Shown here in pieces: positions 55,693 through 64,000 of a DNA stretch of 64,000 bases. A program made the position numbers and the translations under genes. The first letter of the stretch is position 1; every line of letters starts with the position of its first letter. The DNA lies in contig JACKIN010000002.1 of NCBI GenBank assembly GCA_020638495.1, positions 62,001 to 126,000 on the forward strand, in the 5' to 3' direction. Below the pieces are notes generated by a model. That model did no database searches. It saw only the letters and a program-made list of their open reading frames with translations, and had not been told where the DNA came from. Origin of the DNA: Geminicoccaceae bacterium (GTDB taxonomy: Bacteria; Pseudomonadota; Alphaproteobacteria; Geminicoccales; Geminicoccaceae).

Positions 55693-57867
55693 ATGGCAAA
55701 AGTTGTGGTCATCGACGACCGGGTTACCAACCGCAATATTCTCACGCGGCTCGCCCTCTCGGTCGAGGAAGGTCTGCAGGTGCAGTCGTTCGCCAGCCCG
55801 ATCGAGGCGCTGACGAGGCTGCAGGCCACCAATCCGCCGGACCTGATCATCACCGACTACAACATGCCGGAGATGGACGGCGCCACATTCATCGAGACGC
55901 TCCGCGAGCAACGTGCCTTCGCGGATGTACCGATCGTGGTCGTCACCGTCTACGAGGATCGCGACTTCTGCTACCGGGCGCTCGATGCCGGCGCCACTGA
56001 TTTCCTGCTGAGCCCCGTCGATCATCTCGAGTTTCGGGCCCGCGCCCGCAATCTTCTGACCATGCGCCGTCAACAAAAAATGCTGGCAAGGCGCGCGGCC
56101 GATCTCGAGCAGGCGCTGCACGAGCAGCAGGGTCCGGCCTTCGACAATCCGGCCGCCCGCCTGCAGGCCTTCCTCGATCGGGTCCCACTGGCGATCTCCG
56201 CGATCGACCGGTTCGGCCGCCTCGCCATGGTCAATACCACGCACGAGGAGCTGTTTGCGGCCCGGCGTGATGATCTGATCGGCAAGACCCTGATCGAGGC
56301 TTTCGGCGAAGCCTACGCCACCCGTCATACCGTGCTCGACGAGAAGGTCCTCGAGAGCGGCCAGCCGCTCGGCTCGCCGCGCCAGGAGGTGCTGGTCACC
56401 GGCGGTCGCGAGCGCGATCTGGTCAGCGTCAAGGCGCCCGTGCTCGACGAGGCCGGCGAGGTGGACGGCGTGATCACCTTCGCCCTCGACGTCAGCGAGC
56501 TGCGGCTCGATCGGAACACCACAGATCTCGCTGTCCGCACGGACCAGCTCACCGGGCTGATCTCGGCCTCGGCCTTCGAGGAACGTGCCGAGCAGGAGCT
56601 GGCCCGGGCGCGGCGCCAGAACGAGATGCTGGCCATCCTCGTCCTCGACATCGATCGCTTCAAGACCATCAACGAGGCCTTCGGCAACAGCTTCGGCGAC
56701 CGCCTGATGCGCGCCGTCGCGGGCCGGCTCGCAGGCCGCCTGCGCGAGACCGATTGCATTGCCCGGCTCCGCTCCGACGAGTTCGCGATCCTGCAGCCGG
56801 CCCTCAAGCGCCCGGACGACTCGGCGGAGCTCGCCCGCCGCCTGGGGGATGCCTTCGCCGAACCCTTCGTCATCGAGAAAGAGGAGGTGCATGTCAGCGC
56901 CAGCGTCGGCATCACGCTCTTTCCGGCCGACGGCAAATCGGTCAGCGCGTTGCTCAAGAACGCCGATCTCGCGATGTACCGGGCAAAGGCCTCGGGCCGC
57001 GATGCCTACCGGTTCTTCGCGGCCGAGATGAACCTCGCGGCGCGCCGCGCGGTCACGCTGGAGCGCGAGCTCCGCCAGGCGCTCGCCGGCGAGCAGTTCC
57101 TCGTCTACTACCAGCCGCAGATCGAGCTCGCCAGCGGTCGAATCGTCGGCATGGAAGCGCTGGTCCGCTGGAATCACCCGCATCGCGGCATCGTCCGGCC
57201 GGGCGAGTTCATCGGTCTCGCCGAGGATATCGGGCTGATTGCGCCGCTGACCGCCTGGGTGCTGAGGACCGCCTGCCTGCAGCATCGCACCTGGTGCGAC
57301 AAGGGCCTGCTCGGCATGCAGCTCTCCGTCAATCTGTCCCCGGTTCAGTTCCGCGAGCGCGGGGTCGAGCTGATGATCGAGCGGATCCTCAAGGAGACCG
57401 GGGTGACGCCATCGATGCTCGATATCGAGCTCACCGAGAACGCCGTGATCGAGAACAGCCAGACCGCCACTGCCTCGCTCAAGTATCTCAACGAGCTCGG
57501 GGTGACGCTCTCGATCGATGATTTCGGCACGGGCTACTCGTCGCTCTCCTACGTCAAGCGGCTGCCGGTGCAGCGCCTGAAGATCGATCAGAGCTTCGTC
57601 CAGAACCTCGAGAAGGGCTCATCGGACGAGGTCATCGTCCGAGCCATTGTCAATCTCGGCCACAGCCTGGGCCTCAGGGTCATCGGCGAGGGCGTGGAGA
57701 CGGAAGGTCAGCACCGCCGGTTGCGGCGCCTCGGCTGCGACGAGGTGCAGGGCGACTTCATCTGCCCGGCGTTGAGCGTCGCCGAGTTCGAGCGCCGTTT
57801 GGCGCTGCGCCAGCTCAATGCCGCGATCGACGGCGAGGCCGCCGATTCGCTGGCCGGCATCGATTGA
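55693..57867 (+). CDS. Response regulator with PAS, degenerate GGDEF and EAL domains
   Basis: 724 aa. REC 1-120 with Asp55 in LIITDYNMPEMDG and acidic D8/D9; the usual conserved Lys is replaced by Ser (FLLSPVD). PAS-like 150-275 (DRVPLAISAIDRFGRLAMVNTTHEELFAARRDDLIGKTL). GGDEF domain 280-440 has RSDEF where GGDEF is expected, so cyclase activity is unlikely. EAL domain 455-710 is complete: MEALVRW, NLSPVQF, DIELTENAV, IDDFGTGYSSLSY, LKIDQSFV, EGVET. It should hydrolyse c-di-GMP under control of phosphorylation. Its partner kinase is the next gene on the same strand. Confidence 0.9.
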   Translation: MAKVVVIDDRVTNRNILTRLALSVEEGLQVQSFASPIEALTRLQATNPPDLIITDYNMPEMDGATFIETLREQRAFADVPIVVVTVYEDRDFCYRALDAGATDFLLSPVDHLEFRARARNLLTMRRQQKMLARRAADLEQALHEQQGPAFDNPAARLQAFLDRVPLAISAIDRFGRLAMVNTTHEELFAARRDDLIGKTLIEAFGEAYATRHTVLDEKVLESGQPLGSPRQEVLVTGGRERDLVSVKAPVLDEAGEVDGVITFALDVSELRLDRNTTDLAVRTDQLTGLISASAFEERAEQELARARRQNEMLAILVLDIDRFKTINEAFGNSFGDRLMRAVAGRLAGRLRETDCIARLRSDEFAILQPALKRPDDSAELARRLGDAFAEPFVIEKEEVHVSASVGITLFPADGKSVSALLKNADLAMYRAKASGRDAYRFFAAEMNLAARRAVTLERELRQALAGEQFLVYYQPQIELASGRIVGMEALVRWNHPHRGIVRPGEFIGLAEDIGLIAPLTAWVLRTACLQHRTWCDKGLLGMQLSVNLSPVQFRERGVELMIERILKETGVTPSMLDIELTENAVIENSQTATASLKYLNELGVTLSIDDFGTGYSSLSYVKRLPVQRLKIDQSFVQNLEKGSSDEVIVRAIVNLGHSLGLRVIGEGVETEGQHRRLRRLGCDEVQGDFICPALSVAEFERRLALRQLNAAIDGEAADSLAGID

Positions 57868-58004
57868 CGAGGTGCGGCGTCGAGGTGATCGTGGCGGTGG
57901 ACAGCGCGATCCGGATCGAGTGTTCCTCGACGCCACGCGATCGACCGTAGTCGCGGCGACGGTCGCGCCGGAGTGACCGTGGATCTGCTGCGAATGAGCG
58001 AGGC

Positions 58005-60626
58005 ATGACTCTGGCCGACGAGTTGCTCAAAGCCTGGAGCCGGCTGCATCGCCGGCTCGCTGGCCGAGCCGACAGCGAGCACGAGCAGATCGTGATCCGC
58101 ATCGTCATCACCACGGCCATGTTCCTCTATATCATTTCCGTCGATCACGGGGCCGAGGACGCCGCCCGCATCGTTCGCGACAGTGCCTTGATCTACGCCT
58201 TCGCGGCGACGGCCTCCGTGGGCCTGCTCGTCCACCTGCTGGCCCGCCCGCGCCGCAGCCCGGCACGACGCTTCTGCGGCATCGTCACCGATGCCATCGG
58301 CGTCAACGGTGCCATGTTCGCCGGTGGTGAGGCGGCCATGCTGTTCTTCCCGCTGCTGCTCTGGTCGATTCTCGGGCACGGCTTCCGCTACGGCCGGCTC
58401 TATCTAGCTGTCTCCGCGGTGCTGAGCACGGTGCTGTTCATCGGCGTGGTCGTTCTGTCGCCTGCCTGGCGCGGCCTCGGCGTGCTCGATATCGGCCTTG
58501 TCATGTCGCTCGTCATGCTCCCGGGCTATTTCGCGGTCCTGCTCGGCAAGCTCGAGGGAGCGGTGCACAAGGCCGAGGATGCGAGCCGGGCGAAGAGCCG
58601 ATTTCTCGCCACGATGAGCCACGAGTTCCGCACGCCGCTGAACGCGGTCATCGGCATGACGGACCTCCTGCGAACGACACCGCTCGACGCCGAGCAGCGC
58701 GACATGGTGGCAACAACGCGAAGCGCCGCCCACAGCCTCCTGGCGCTGGTCAACGATGTGCTCGACATCGCCAAGATCGAGGCGGGGCGCTTCGTCATCG
58801 ACGAGGAGCCGTTCGACTTGCATCGGCAGCTCGCGACATTGCGTCGGATGCTTTATCATGAGGCACAGGCCAAGGGGCTCTATCTCCGACTTCGGCTCGA
58901 TCCGCGAATTCCGCCGGCGCTGATCGGTGGCCGCGGCCCGCTGCACCAGATTCTCGTCAATCTCACCGCCAATGCGATCAAGTTCACGAACGAGGGCGGC
59001 GTGCTGCTCGATGTCCGCTCGCTCGGCAGCGAGCCGGATCGCCCGCGCCTGCGCTTCGAGGTTCACGACACCGGCATCGGGATCGCCGTGGAGGCGCAGC
59101 AGAGGATCTTCGAGAGCTTCGGTCAGGCCGAGGGAGACACGCCCCGGCGCTTCGGCGGAACCGGGCTCGGCCTTGCCATTGCCAAGGAGCTGACGGAGCT
59201 CATGCAGGGCACGATCGGCGTCGTCAGCGCGCCCGGCCAGGGATCGAGCTTTTGGGTCGAGCTGGCGCTGCGTCGCGACCCGGCGAATAGTGAGGCAGAG
59301 GACTTCGGATCGAGCGGTGGCCTCAGCCGCCGGGCGGAGGTCGTGGTCCTGGGCGGCCGAGCGGCAACCGAGCGGGCCATGGCAAGGCTGCAGCGACTGG
59401 CCATCACGGCCATCGCCGAGCCGGACATTGCAGCCGCGGTCGATCAGGCCGCGTCGAGCAGCAATCCGACCGCCATCCTCGTGGTCGACGCCGATCCGGC
59501 CGTCGACGTCGAGACGCTGGTCGAAGCGCTCGACCAGCGTCGCCCGAACGAGCCGGTCGATATCGTGACGCTGCTCGAGCGGCGGCGCGAGCATCTCGCT
59601 GCCAGCCTCGCCGATCTCGCCGAGGCGGACGACGACAGCGGGCTCGAACGGGCGCTGCGCGCCGCCCTTGTCGGTGACGGGCAACTCCATGGTGCAATCG
59701 GCAGCGAAAGTCTTCGGGCGAATACCGTCTCGAACGTGCTGCTGGTCGAGGACAATCGGACCAACCAGCATGTGATCGGCAAGATCCTCGAGCATGCCGG
59801 CCATGCGGTCACCTTGGCCGACAGCGGCGAGGAATGCATCGAGCTCATGGAGGCGAACGCCTTCGACGTCGTTCTGCTCGACCTTAACATGCCCGGCATG
59901 AGCGGCTTCAACACGCTGAAGATGCTGCGCTTCATGCTGCCGATCCCGGACCTGCCACCGGTCGTGGCGCTAACGGCAGATGCCACGGCCGAGACGCGCG
60001 ATGCGGCGATGGCGCTCGGCTTTGCGGCCTACCTTACCAAGCCGATCGACACGCTGCAGATGCTCGCGACCATCGACCGGCTGGCCGGTCAACAAGTGCG
60101 GCACAGGGCTCGTGCCCTGCCGCCCTCGGCTGCAACGGTCCTGCTGCTGCCCGAGGCGGCCGAGCGGGCAACCCTGGCGCGGGCTGCCGGACGATCGCCC
60201 ATCGAGGTGGCGCCGGAGCTGTCACCACCGGCTGCGACGACGGCAAGGTCGGGCGGGCTCGACACGCGCAAGATCGATACGCTGCTGGAGCTCGATGCCG
60301 GCGATGGCTTCTTTGCGCAGGTGGTCGATGACTACCTGCTCGATGTGACGCAGCTGGAGAAGGAGCTGCACGAGGCCGTGGCTCAGGGCAATGCACGGGC
60401 GTTCCGGGATGCTGCGCATGCCCTGAAGAGCAGCTCGGCGCATATCGGCGCGCAGGCGGTGTTCGAGTTCTGTGTCGGTCTGCGGCACCTCGACGACCAT
60501 GCGCTCCTGATGCGTGCAAGCGGCGACCTCGAGCTGCTGCGCCAAGAAATCGAGCGGGCCCGAGCAGGGCTGCTGCAATGTAAAGAGCGAGCCCTGCGAG
60601 CGCCGTCGCGTCGAGAAATCGGCTAG
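58005..60626 (+). CDS. RpfC-type hybrid histidine kinase (DSF sensor-like)
   Basis: 873 aa. N-terminal RRLAGRADSEHEQIVIRIVI resembles the start of RpfC sensors, followed by about five membrane helices (30-180). HisKA has His206 (FLATMSHEFRTPLN), then HATPase (HQILVNLTANAIKFTNEGG, GIGIAVEAQQ, GGTGLGLAIAKEL), a receiver with Asp626 (VVLLDLNMPGMSG) and a C-terminal HPt with His805 (AAHALKSSSAHIGA). A long linker (435-575) could be a decayed receiver. In Xanthomonas RpfC senses DSF and feeds RpfG; here the partner is the GGDEF-EAL regulator. Convergent with rpfF. Confidence 0.9.
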   Translation: MTLADELLKAWSRLHRRLAGRADSEHEQIVIRIVITTAMFLYIISVDHGAEDAARIVRDSALIYAFAATASVGLLVHLLARPRRSPARRFCGIVTDAIGVNGAMFAGGEAAMLFFPLLLWSILGHGFRYGRLYLAVSAVLSTVLFIGVVVLSPAWRGLGVLDIGLVMSLVMLPGYFAVLLGKLEGAVHKAEDASRAKSRFLATMSHEFRTPLNAVIGMTDLLRTTPLDAEQRDMVATTRSAAHSLLALVNDVLDIAKIEAGRFVIDEEPFDLHRQLATLRRMLYHEAQAKGLYLRLRLDPRIPPALIGGRGPLHQILVNLTANAIKFTNEGGVLLDVRSLGSEPDRPRLRFEVHDTGIGIAVEAQQRIFESFGQAEGDTPRRFGGTGLGLAIAKELTELMQGTIGVVSAPGQGSSFWVELALRRDPANSEAEDFGSSGGLSRRAEVVVLGGRAATERAMARLQRLAITAIAEPDIAAAVDQAASSSNPTAILVVDADPAVDVETLVEALDQRRPNEPVDIVTLLERRREHLAASLADLAEADDDSGLERALRAALVGDGQLHGAIGSESLRANTVSNVLLVEDNRTNQHVIGKILEHAGHAVTLADSGEECIELMEANAFDVVLLDLNMPGMSGFNTLKMLRFMLPIPDLPPVVALTADATAETRDAAMALGFAAYLTKPIDTLQMLATIDRLAGQQVRHRARALPPSAATVLLLPEAAERATLARAAGRSPIEVAPELSPPAATTARSGGLDTRKIDTLLELDAGDGFFAQVVDDYLLDVTQLEKELHEAVAQGNARAFRDAAHALKSSSAHIGAQAVFEFCVGLRHLDDHALLMRASGDLELLRQEIERARAGLLQCKERALRAPSRREIG

Positions 60627-60810
60627 CGCCCGGCAGCACGGTGTTCACCAGATGCCCGACGGCGAGCTCGAGCCCCAGGCAGAGCAGGCGTTCCGGGGCG
60701 ATGGTGAAACCCTGAGCCGACATGACCGAGCTCCGTGGTTGGTGAGGCGAGGGGCGCTTGCCCCGGCCCGGGAAGCGGGTGGCGCTAGACCTTGGAAGGG
60801 ATGCCGCTCC

Positions 60811-61767
60811 TCAAGTCCTGACCCGCTTCTTCTCCTGCACGCGCGCCAGGCAATCCATGCGCCGGAGGTCGTCGGCGCCGAGCTGCATGGCCAGGTCGAC
60901 CCAGATGTTGACGATGTCGAGGAGCTCCGTCTTCTGCACGGGGTCGACCCGCTTGCAGGCGCGCCGAATGGTGCGCAGCATGTTGAAGCGGCTGCCGTGG
61001 CTGCCGAGATGCTCGCGCAGCGCGGCTTCGCCCTGACCCGGCTCGGCCAGCACATCGACGAGGCCGAGCTCGAGCATCTCCTCGGCACTCCTGGACTTGC
61101 CGTCCTCGATGAACGCGCGTGCCGCCCTCTCGCCGACCTTGCGCACGAGGTAGGAGTACCCGCCCATGCCCGGGAACAGGTTGAAGAGGATCTCCGGCAG
61201 GCCGAACTTCGCGCCGCGCTCGGCCACCACGATATCGTTGGTGATCATCGACTCGAGGCCGCCGCCGATCGCGTCGCCCGTGACCAGCGCCACGGTGAGG
61301 ACCGGCAGGCCCAGCGCGTTGTAATTGTCGTGCAGCACGTCGATGCAGCGCTGCGCATAGTCGCGCAGCGCCCGCTCGTTGCCGCTGCGCACGCACTCGG
61401 TGAAGAAGGCGAGATCGCCACCGAGGCTGAAGGCACCCTTGGCCTCAGAGGTCCAGACGAGATAACGGAACGGCATCTCGTCGGCGCTCAGATGCCCGCA
61501 CTGCTCCTGCAGATAGATCTGGTAGCTGCGCGAATCGCCGACCAGCGACGGCGTGTAGCAGGCCCGGTCCTGATGCTTCATGCGCGCCCAGAGAATGCCG
61601 GTCTCGGGCTCCAGCTTCGTCGCCAGCGTCGGCAGGTCGACCTCGAGCGACGGACGGCGCAGCGGCACCACGGGTGCTGCCATGCGGCGCAACTCGGAGG
61701 GCAGGAGGTCGAAATTGTCGTTGACCGCGTCCTGCAGGCCACGAACGAACTGATGCGACAAAGCCAT
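60811..61767 (-). CDS. rpfF: RpfF-type DSF synthase (crotonase fold)
   Basis: 318 aa from the ATG at 61767 with a GGAGG ribosome site. FNLGGDL-like core at GAFSLGGDLAFF, then GDAIGGGLESMI and AKFGLPEILFNLFPGMGGYSYLVRKVG. Glu172 and Glu192 are 20 residues apart, exactly like the two catalytic Glu of Xanthomonas RpfF (141 and 161). RpfF makes cis-2-unsaturated fatty acid signals from acyl-ACP. The N-terminal 60 residues (LSHQFVRGLQDAVNDNFDLLPSELRRMAAPVV) are longer than in plain hydratases, as in RpfF. The 3' end faces the kinase gene. Confidence 0.9.
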   Translation of the reverse strand: MALSHQFVRGLQDAVNDNFDLLPSELRRMAAPVVPLRRPSLEVDLPTLATKLEPETGILWARMKHQDRACYTPSLVGDSRSYQIYLQEQCGHLSADEMPFRYLVWTSEAKGAFSLGGDLAFFTECVRSGNERALRDYAQRCIDVLHDNYNALGLPVLTVALVTGDAIGGGLESMITNDIVVAERGAKFGLPEILFNLFPGMGGYSYLVRKVGERAARAFIEDGKSRSAEEMLELGLVDVLAEPGQGEAALREHLGSHGSRFNMLRTIRRACKRVDPVQKTELLDIVNIWVDLAMQLGADDLRRMDCLARVQEKKRVRT

Positions 61768-62023
61768 TCTCTCACCCTCCTGGAGCCGATACTTCGCGCT
61801 GTACCCGCGAAAGCCCCGGCATTTGCTGTTTTGCAACTGCGGATCTTGCGTGCGGTCAGAAATATTAACCTTAACGATCCGATGCAAGAAGTATCGTTTC
61901 GGATTTCTTGAAGTTATTGGAAAAACAATTTTATTCTTTTCTGTGATTTTTGTTTTTATTAGAACTACTTTTTATCAAAAAATTGGGCAAGATTTTAGAC
62001 GATACTGCGTGGCTCGCTGGCGC
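61768..62023. other. AT-rich spacer upstream of rpfF
   Basis: 256 bases; the part 61855-61995 is markedly AT-rich (AAATATTAACC, long T and A runs) against GC-rich flanks. It should hold the rpfF promoter; no gene seen. Confidence 0.4.
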
Positions 62024-62710
62024 TCATCCCCAAGGGCCACGTCGCCGCAGCAGCCGGCGATGGCTGAGCGGCATGACGAGCACAGCCCCGGCGACGAAGC
62101 CGCCGACATGCGCCCACCAGGCGACACCAGCGCCGGCTGGTGCCGTGAACGCGCTCAGGAGCTGAAAGCCGAACCAGATCGCCAAAAGCCAGGCGGCCCG
62201 CATCTCGTGCAGCAGCATGAAGCTGAAGGGGAAGAAGACGACGACACGCGCCCGCGGGAACAGCATGAAATAGGCGCCGAGCACGCCCGACAGGGCACCC
62301 GAGGCGCCGATCATCGGCACGGTCGAGGCGGGGTCCGGCAGAATCTGCAGCCCTGCTGCGGCGAGCCCCGCGGCCAGATAGAGAAAGGCGAAGCGAAAAT
62401 GCCCGAGCCGGTCCTCGACATTGTTCGCGAAGACCCAGAGAAAGAGCAGGTTGGAGGCGAGATGCACGAGGCCGCCATGCAGGAACATGGAGGTGACGAA
62501 GGTCGCCCAGGCGGGCACGAGCTGGAGCTCAGGCGCCAGCACGGCTTGGCCGGTGACCACGGCCGGGATCAGCCCGAGGCTGTAGACGGAGCGGTCCAGA
62601 CCACCATCCCTGCTGATTTGCCAGAAATAGGTTGCGACGCACGCGACGATGAGCAGACAGGCGACAACGGGCAGCCGCGTCGCTCGGTTCAGGTCCCTGA
62701 TCGGAAACAG
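62024..62710 (-). CDS. Rhomboid intramembrane serine protease, probable CTG start
   Basis: Catalytic pair is visible: Ser in MIGASGALSG and His in AWWAHVGGFVAGA, with MFLHGGLVHLASNLLFLWVFANNVED as the HxxxN region and the G-rich AGLAAAGLQ helix. The first canonical start (GTG 62560) would delete the first helix. Upstream the frame stays open and reads FPIRDLNRATRLPVVACLLIVACVATYFW, the normal family beginning, preceded by CTG at 62710 where ATG is expected. Hence CTG is the likely start (228 aa), unless the base is a sequencing error. Confidence 0.8.
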   Translation of the reverse strand: MFPIRDLNRATRLPVVACLLIVACVATYFWQISRDGGLDRSVYSLGLIPAVVTGQAVLAPELQLVPAWATFVTSMFLHGGLVHLASNLLFLWVFANNVEDRLGHFRFAFLYLAAGLAAAGLQILPDPASTVPMIGASGALSGVLGAYFMLFPRARVVVFFPFSFMLLHEMRAAWLLAIWFGFQLLSAFTAPAGAGVAWWAHVGGFVAGAVLVMPLSHRRLLRRRGPWG

Positions 62711-62724
62711 CGCCGCCTGCCTCT

Positions 62725-63330
62725 TCAGCTGCGGCTTTCGAGCTTCGGTCGAATAGCCGTGAGGCTGGGACAGCGGGGCCGGTCGGGCTCGACCGCGCGC
62801 CGTGGCTCGCAGGGCCTGAGCGTGTCCGCGGACATGCGCGCGAGCTCCTGGTATTCCCTGGTGCCCTTACCCTTCCAGGCGATCTCGGATGGCTCGAGCG
62901 GGCGCACGACGCGCGCCGGAACGCCGGCCACCAGATGCCCCTCCGGCACCTCGAACCCGGCCTTGACGAAGGCCATGGCGGCGACGAAGGCATTGGCGCC
63001 GACCACCGCGCCGTCCATGACGGTCGCGTTCATGCCGACGAGCGCGTTCCGGCCGATCCGGCAACCATGTAAGATCGCTCCGTGGCCGACATGCCCGTCC
63101 TCCTCGATGACGCAGTCCTTGCCGGGGAAGCCGTGCATGACGCAGCAGTCCTGCACGTTGGCGCCGGCTTCGATGATCAGCCGGCCGAGGTCGCCGCGCA
63201 ATGAGGCCAGCGGCGCCACGTAGACCCCGGCACCGATGATCACGTCGCCGATGACGACGGCCTCGGGATGCACGAAGGCGCTCGCGTCGATGACCGGACG
63301 GATGCCGGCATATTCATAGATGCGGCCCAC
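62725..63330 (-). CDS. Gamma-carbonic-anhydrase-like hexapeptide protein (PaaY/CaiE-like)
   Basis: 201 aa left-handed beta helix: VVIGDVIIGAGVYVAPLASLRGDLGRLIIEAGANVQDCCVMHGFPGKDCVIEEDGHVGHGAILHGCRIGRNALVGMNATVMDGAVVG, with His that would bind zinc (VMHG, GHVGHG). PaaY-type proteins are thioesterases that rescue phenylacetate pathways; CaiE is similar. Exact role unknown. Followed by the rhomboid gene 14 nt away. Confidence 0.88.
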   Translation of the reverse strand: MGRIYEYAGIRPVIDASAFVHPEAVVIGDVIIGAGVYVAPLASLRGDLGRLIIEAGANVQDCCVMHGFPGKDCVIEEDGHVGHGAILHGCRIGRNALVGMNATVMDGAVVGANAFVAAMAFVKAGFEVPEGHLVAGVPARVVRPLEPSEIAWKGKGTREYQELARMSADTLRPCEPRRAVEPDRPRCPSLTAIRPKLESRS

Positions 63331-63432
63331 GCCTCGTTCTCCCTTGCCGATGGCCGGGCCGCATCAGGCGGCCCGCTCGGTGCGAGCGCAAAGCACGGCG
63401 TGACGCGCGCGGCAACCCGGATGGCCGCCGCG

Positions 63433-63717
63433 TCAGCTGCTCGGCGGCACCCGGTGCTTGGTCGGTGCCGGGCGATCATCGCCGACCGGATCGAGCTCCA
63501 TCAGGGTTTCGGCGATGCGCTGGAGCAGCGGTGCGCCATTGCCGGGCATGCCCTCCTCCTGGGCAACGGCCAGCTCGCTCTGGTCGTATTCCCATTGCCG
63601 GAGAATCGCGACCTTCTGCTCAGTCGTGAGCCCCGGCGCCGACCTGACTGCCTCGGGATCGCTGAAATGCGCCGCCGGATCGTCCAGCGCCTTCTGGTAG
63701 TCGATCGTCGCGCCCAT
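63433..63717 (-). CDS. Conserved 94-aa protein of unknown function
   Basis: MGATIDYQKALDDPAAHFSDPEAVRSAPGLTTEQKVAILRQWEYDQSELAVAQEEGMPGNGAPLLQRIAETL. The LTTEQKVAILRQWEYD core is common in small proteobacterial proteins without known function. No membrane or metal motif. Confidence 0.7.
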   Translation of the reverse strand: MGATIDYQKALDDPAAHFSDPEAVRSAPGLTTEQKVAILRQWEYDQSELAVAQEEGMPGNGAPLLQRIAETLMELDPVGDDRPAPTKHRVPPSS

Positions 63718-63822
63718 TGCTCGCTCCTCATCGATACGCTCGCCGCACGAGCTCGCTGGAGATGAAGTGCCAGATCTGCAGATGGTTCCCCGGGCGGTCG
63801 CTTCAATGCGCGCCCGGCCGGC

Positions 63823-64000
63823 TCAGGCCGGGCGCTTGATCAGCGTCAGACGGAAGAGGCCGTCCTGCTCGACCACGTCGGCCAGCTCGTGCCCGGTCGC
63901 CTCGGTGAACTCGATGAAATCGTCGGGAGCCGCCGGATCGGTGGCGAGCACCACGATGGTGGCACCGCCCGGCAACAGGGCGAGCGCTCGCCGTGCCTCG
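63823..64000 (-). CDS. TusA-family sulfurtransferase (C-terminal part, runs off window)
   Basis: The visible 59 residues read ALALLPGGATIVVLATDPAAPDDFIEFTEATGHELADVVEQDGLFRLTLIKRPA, the second half of a TusA/SirA fold (beta strand, helix, beta strand). The catalytic Cys would be in the missing N-terminal part. Confidence 0.75.
   Translation of the reverse strand, partial: EARRALALLPGGATIVVLATDPAAPDDFIEFTEATGHELADVVEQDGLFRLTLIKRPA

Noticed and set aside
54616..57285. An 889-aa frame on the minus strand across the ZorA-like and regulator genes
   Set aside because: It overlaps two well-supported genes, its N-terminal part is the antisense of the GGDEF-EAL gene and its C-terminal part an off-frame reading of zorA.

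Overview
The window is GC-rich chromosomal DNA from an alphaproteobacterium. The gene content points that way: an aerobic cobaltochelatase pair (cobS/cobT) next to a J-domain gene and bolA, a DUF1476 F1-ATPase-inhibitor gene, an SDHAF4/DUF1674 gene, a Usg gene, a CIRCE-controlled groESL and a petABC (bc1) operon. The overall style resembles the Rhodospirillales/Geminicoccales, but I cannot assign a genus from sequence alone.

Layout. 1-5.8 kb: metabolic and stress genes (CoA-binding protein, universal stress protein, enoyl-CoA hydratase, 5-formyl-THF cyclo-ligase, truncated haemoglobin), two small secreted proteins and a NIPSNAP protein. 5.8-15.4 kb: an insertion hot spot holding an IS481 element, two IS1380 copies plus a remnant, and an IS3 element. 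Embedded in it is a low-GC segment with a broken M48 peptidase, membrane proteins and a Sel1-repeat protein. 15.4-16.2 kb: a non-coding repeat element ending in a promoter. 16.2-23.6 kb: cobT, cobS, J-domain protein, XRE regulator, bolA, CBS protein, ppa, hemF, trmL. 23.9-29.1 kb: petABC, usg, groES and a groEL with two frameshifts. 29.2-41.6 kb: FemAB-like transferase, quinone oxidoreductase, PhyH dioxygenase, NRDE protein, DUF1476, SDHAF4, EamA transporter, recA, alaS, a PHA-depolymerase-like hydrolase, a haloacid dehalogenase and a threonine dehydratase. 41.6-46.8 kb: a second insertion zone (low-GC orphan gene, IS30, degenerate tandem repeats, IS66 and the second copy of the non-coding element). 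46.9-50 kb: HAD phosphatase and penicillin acylase. 50-64 kb: regulators, Nudix, FIST, a ZorA/ZorB-like motor pair, and a DSF quorum-sensing module, followed by a rhomboid protease, a gamma-carbonic-anhydrase-like protein, a small conserved protein and a TusA fragment.

The most interesting part is 51.7-61.8 kb. It holds an RpfF-type signal synthase, an RpfC-type hybrid histidine kinase with C-terminal HPt, and a response regulator that carries PAS-GGDEF-EAL in place of the HD-GYP output of RpfG. Divergent from the regulator lies an orphan ZorAB-like proton-channel pair with no other Zorya gene, and next to that a FIST sensory protein. Together these suggest a fatty-acid signal controlling c-di-GMP hydrolysis beside an envelope motor; the functional link to ZorAB and FIST is inferred from position only.

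The two insertion zones share three kinds of repeat: a terminator-like palindrome (about five copies, one split by IS481), a degenerate IS-end-like repeat (about six copies, one split by IS3), and a roughly 380-bp element in two copies with strong palindromes, a 21-nt tandem array and an outward-facing promoter.
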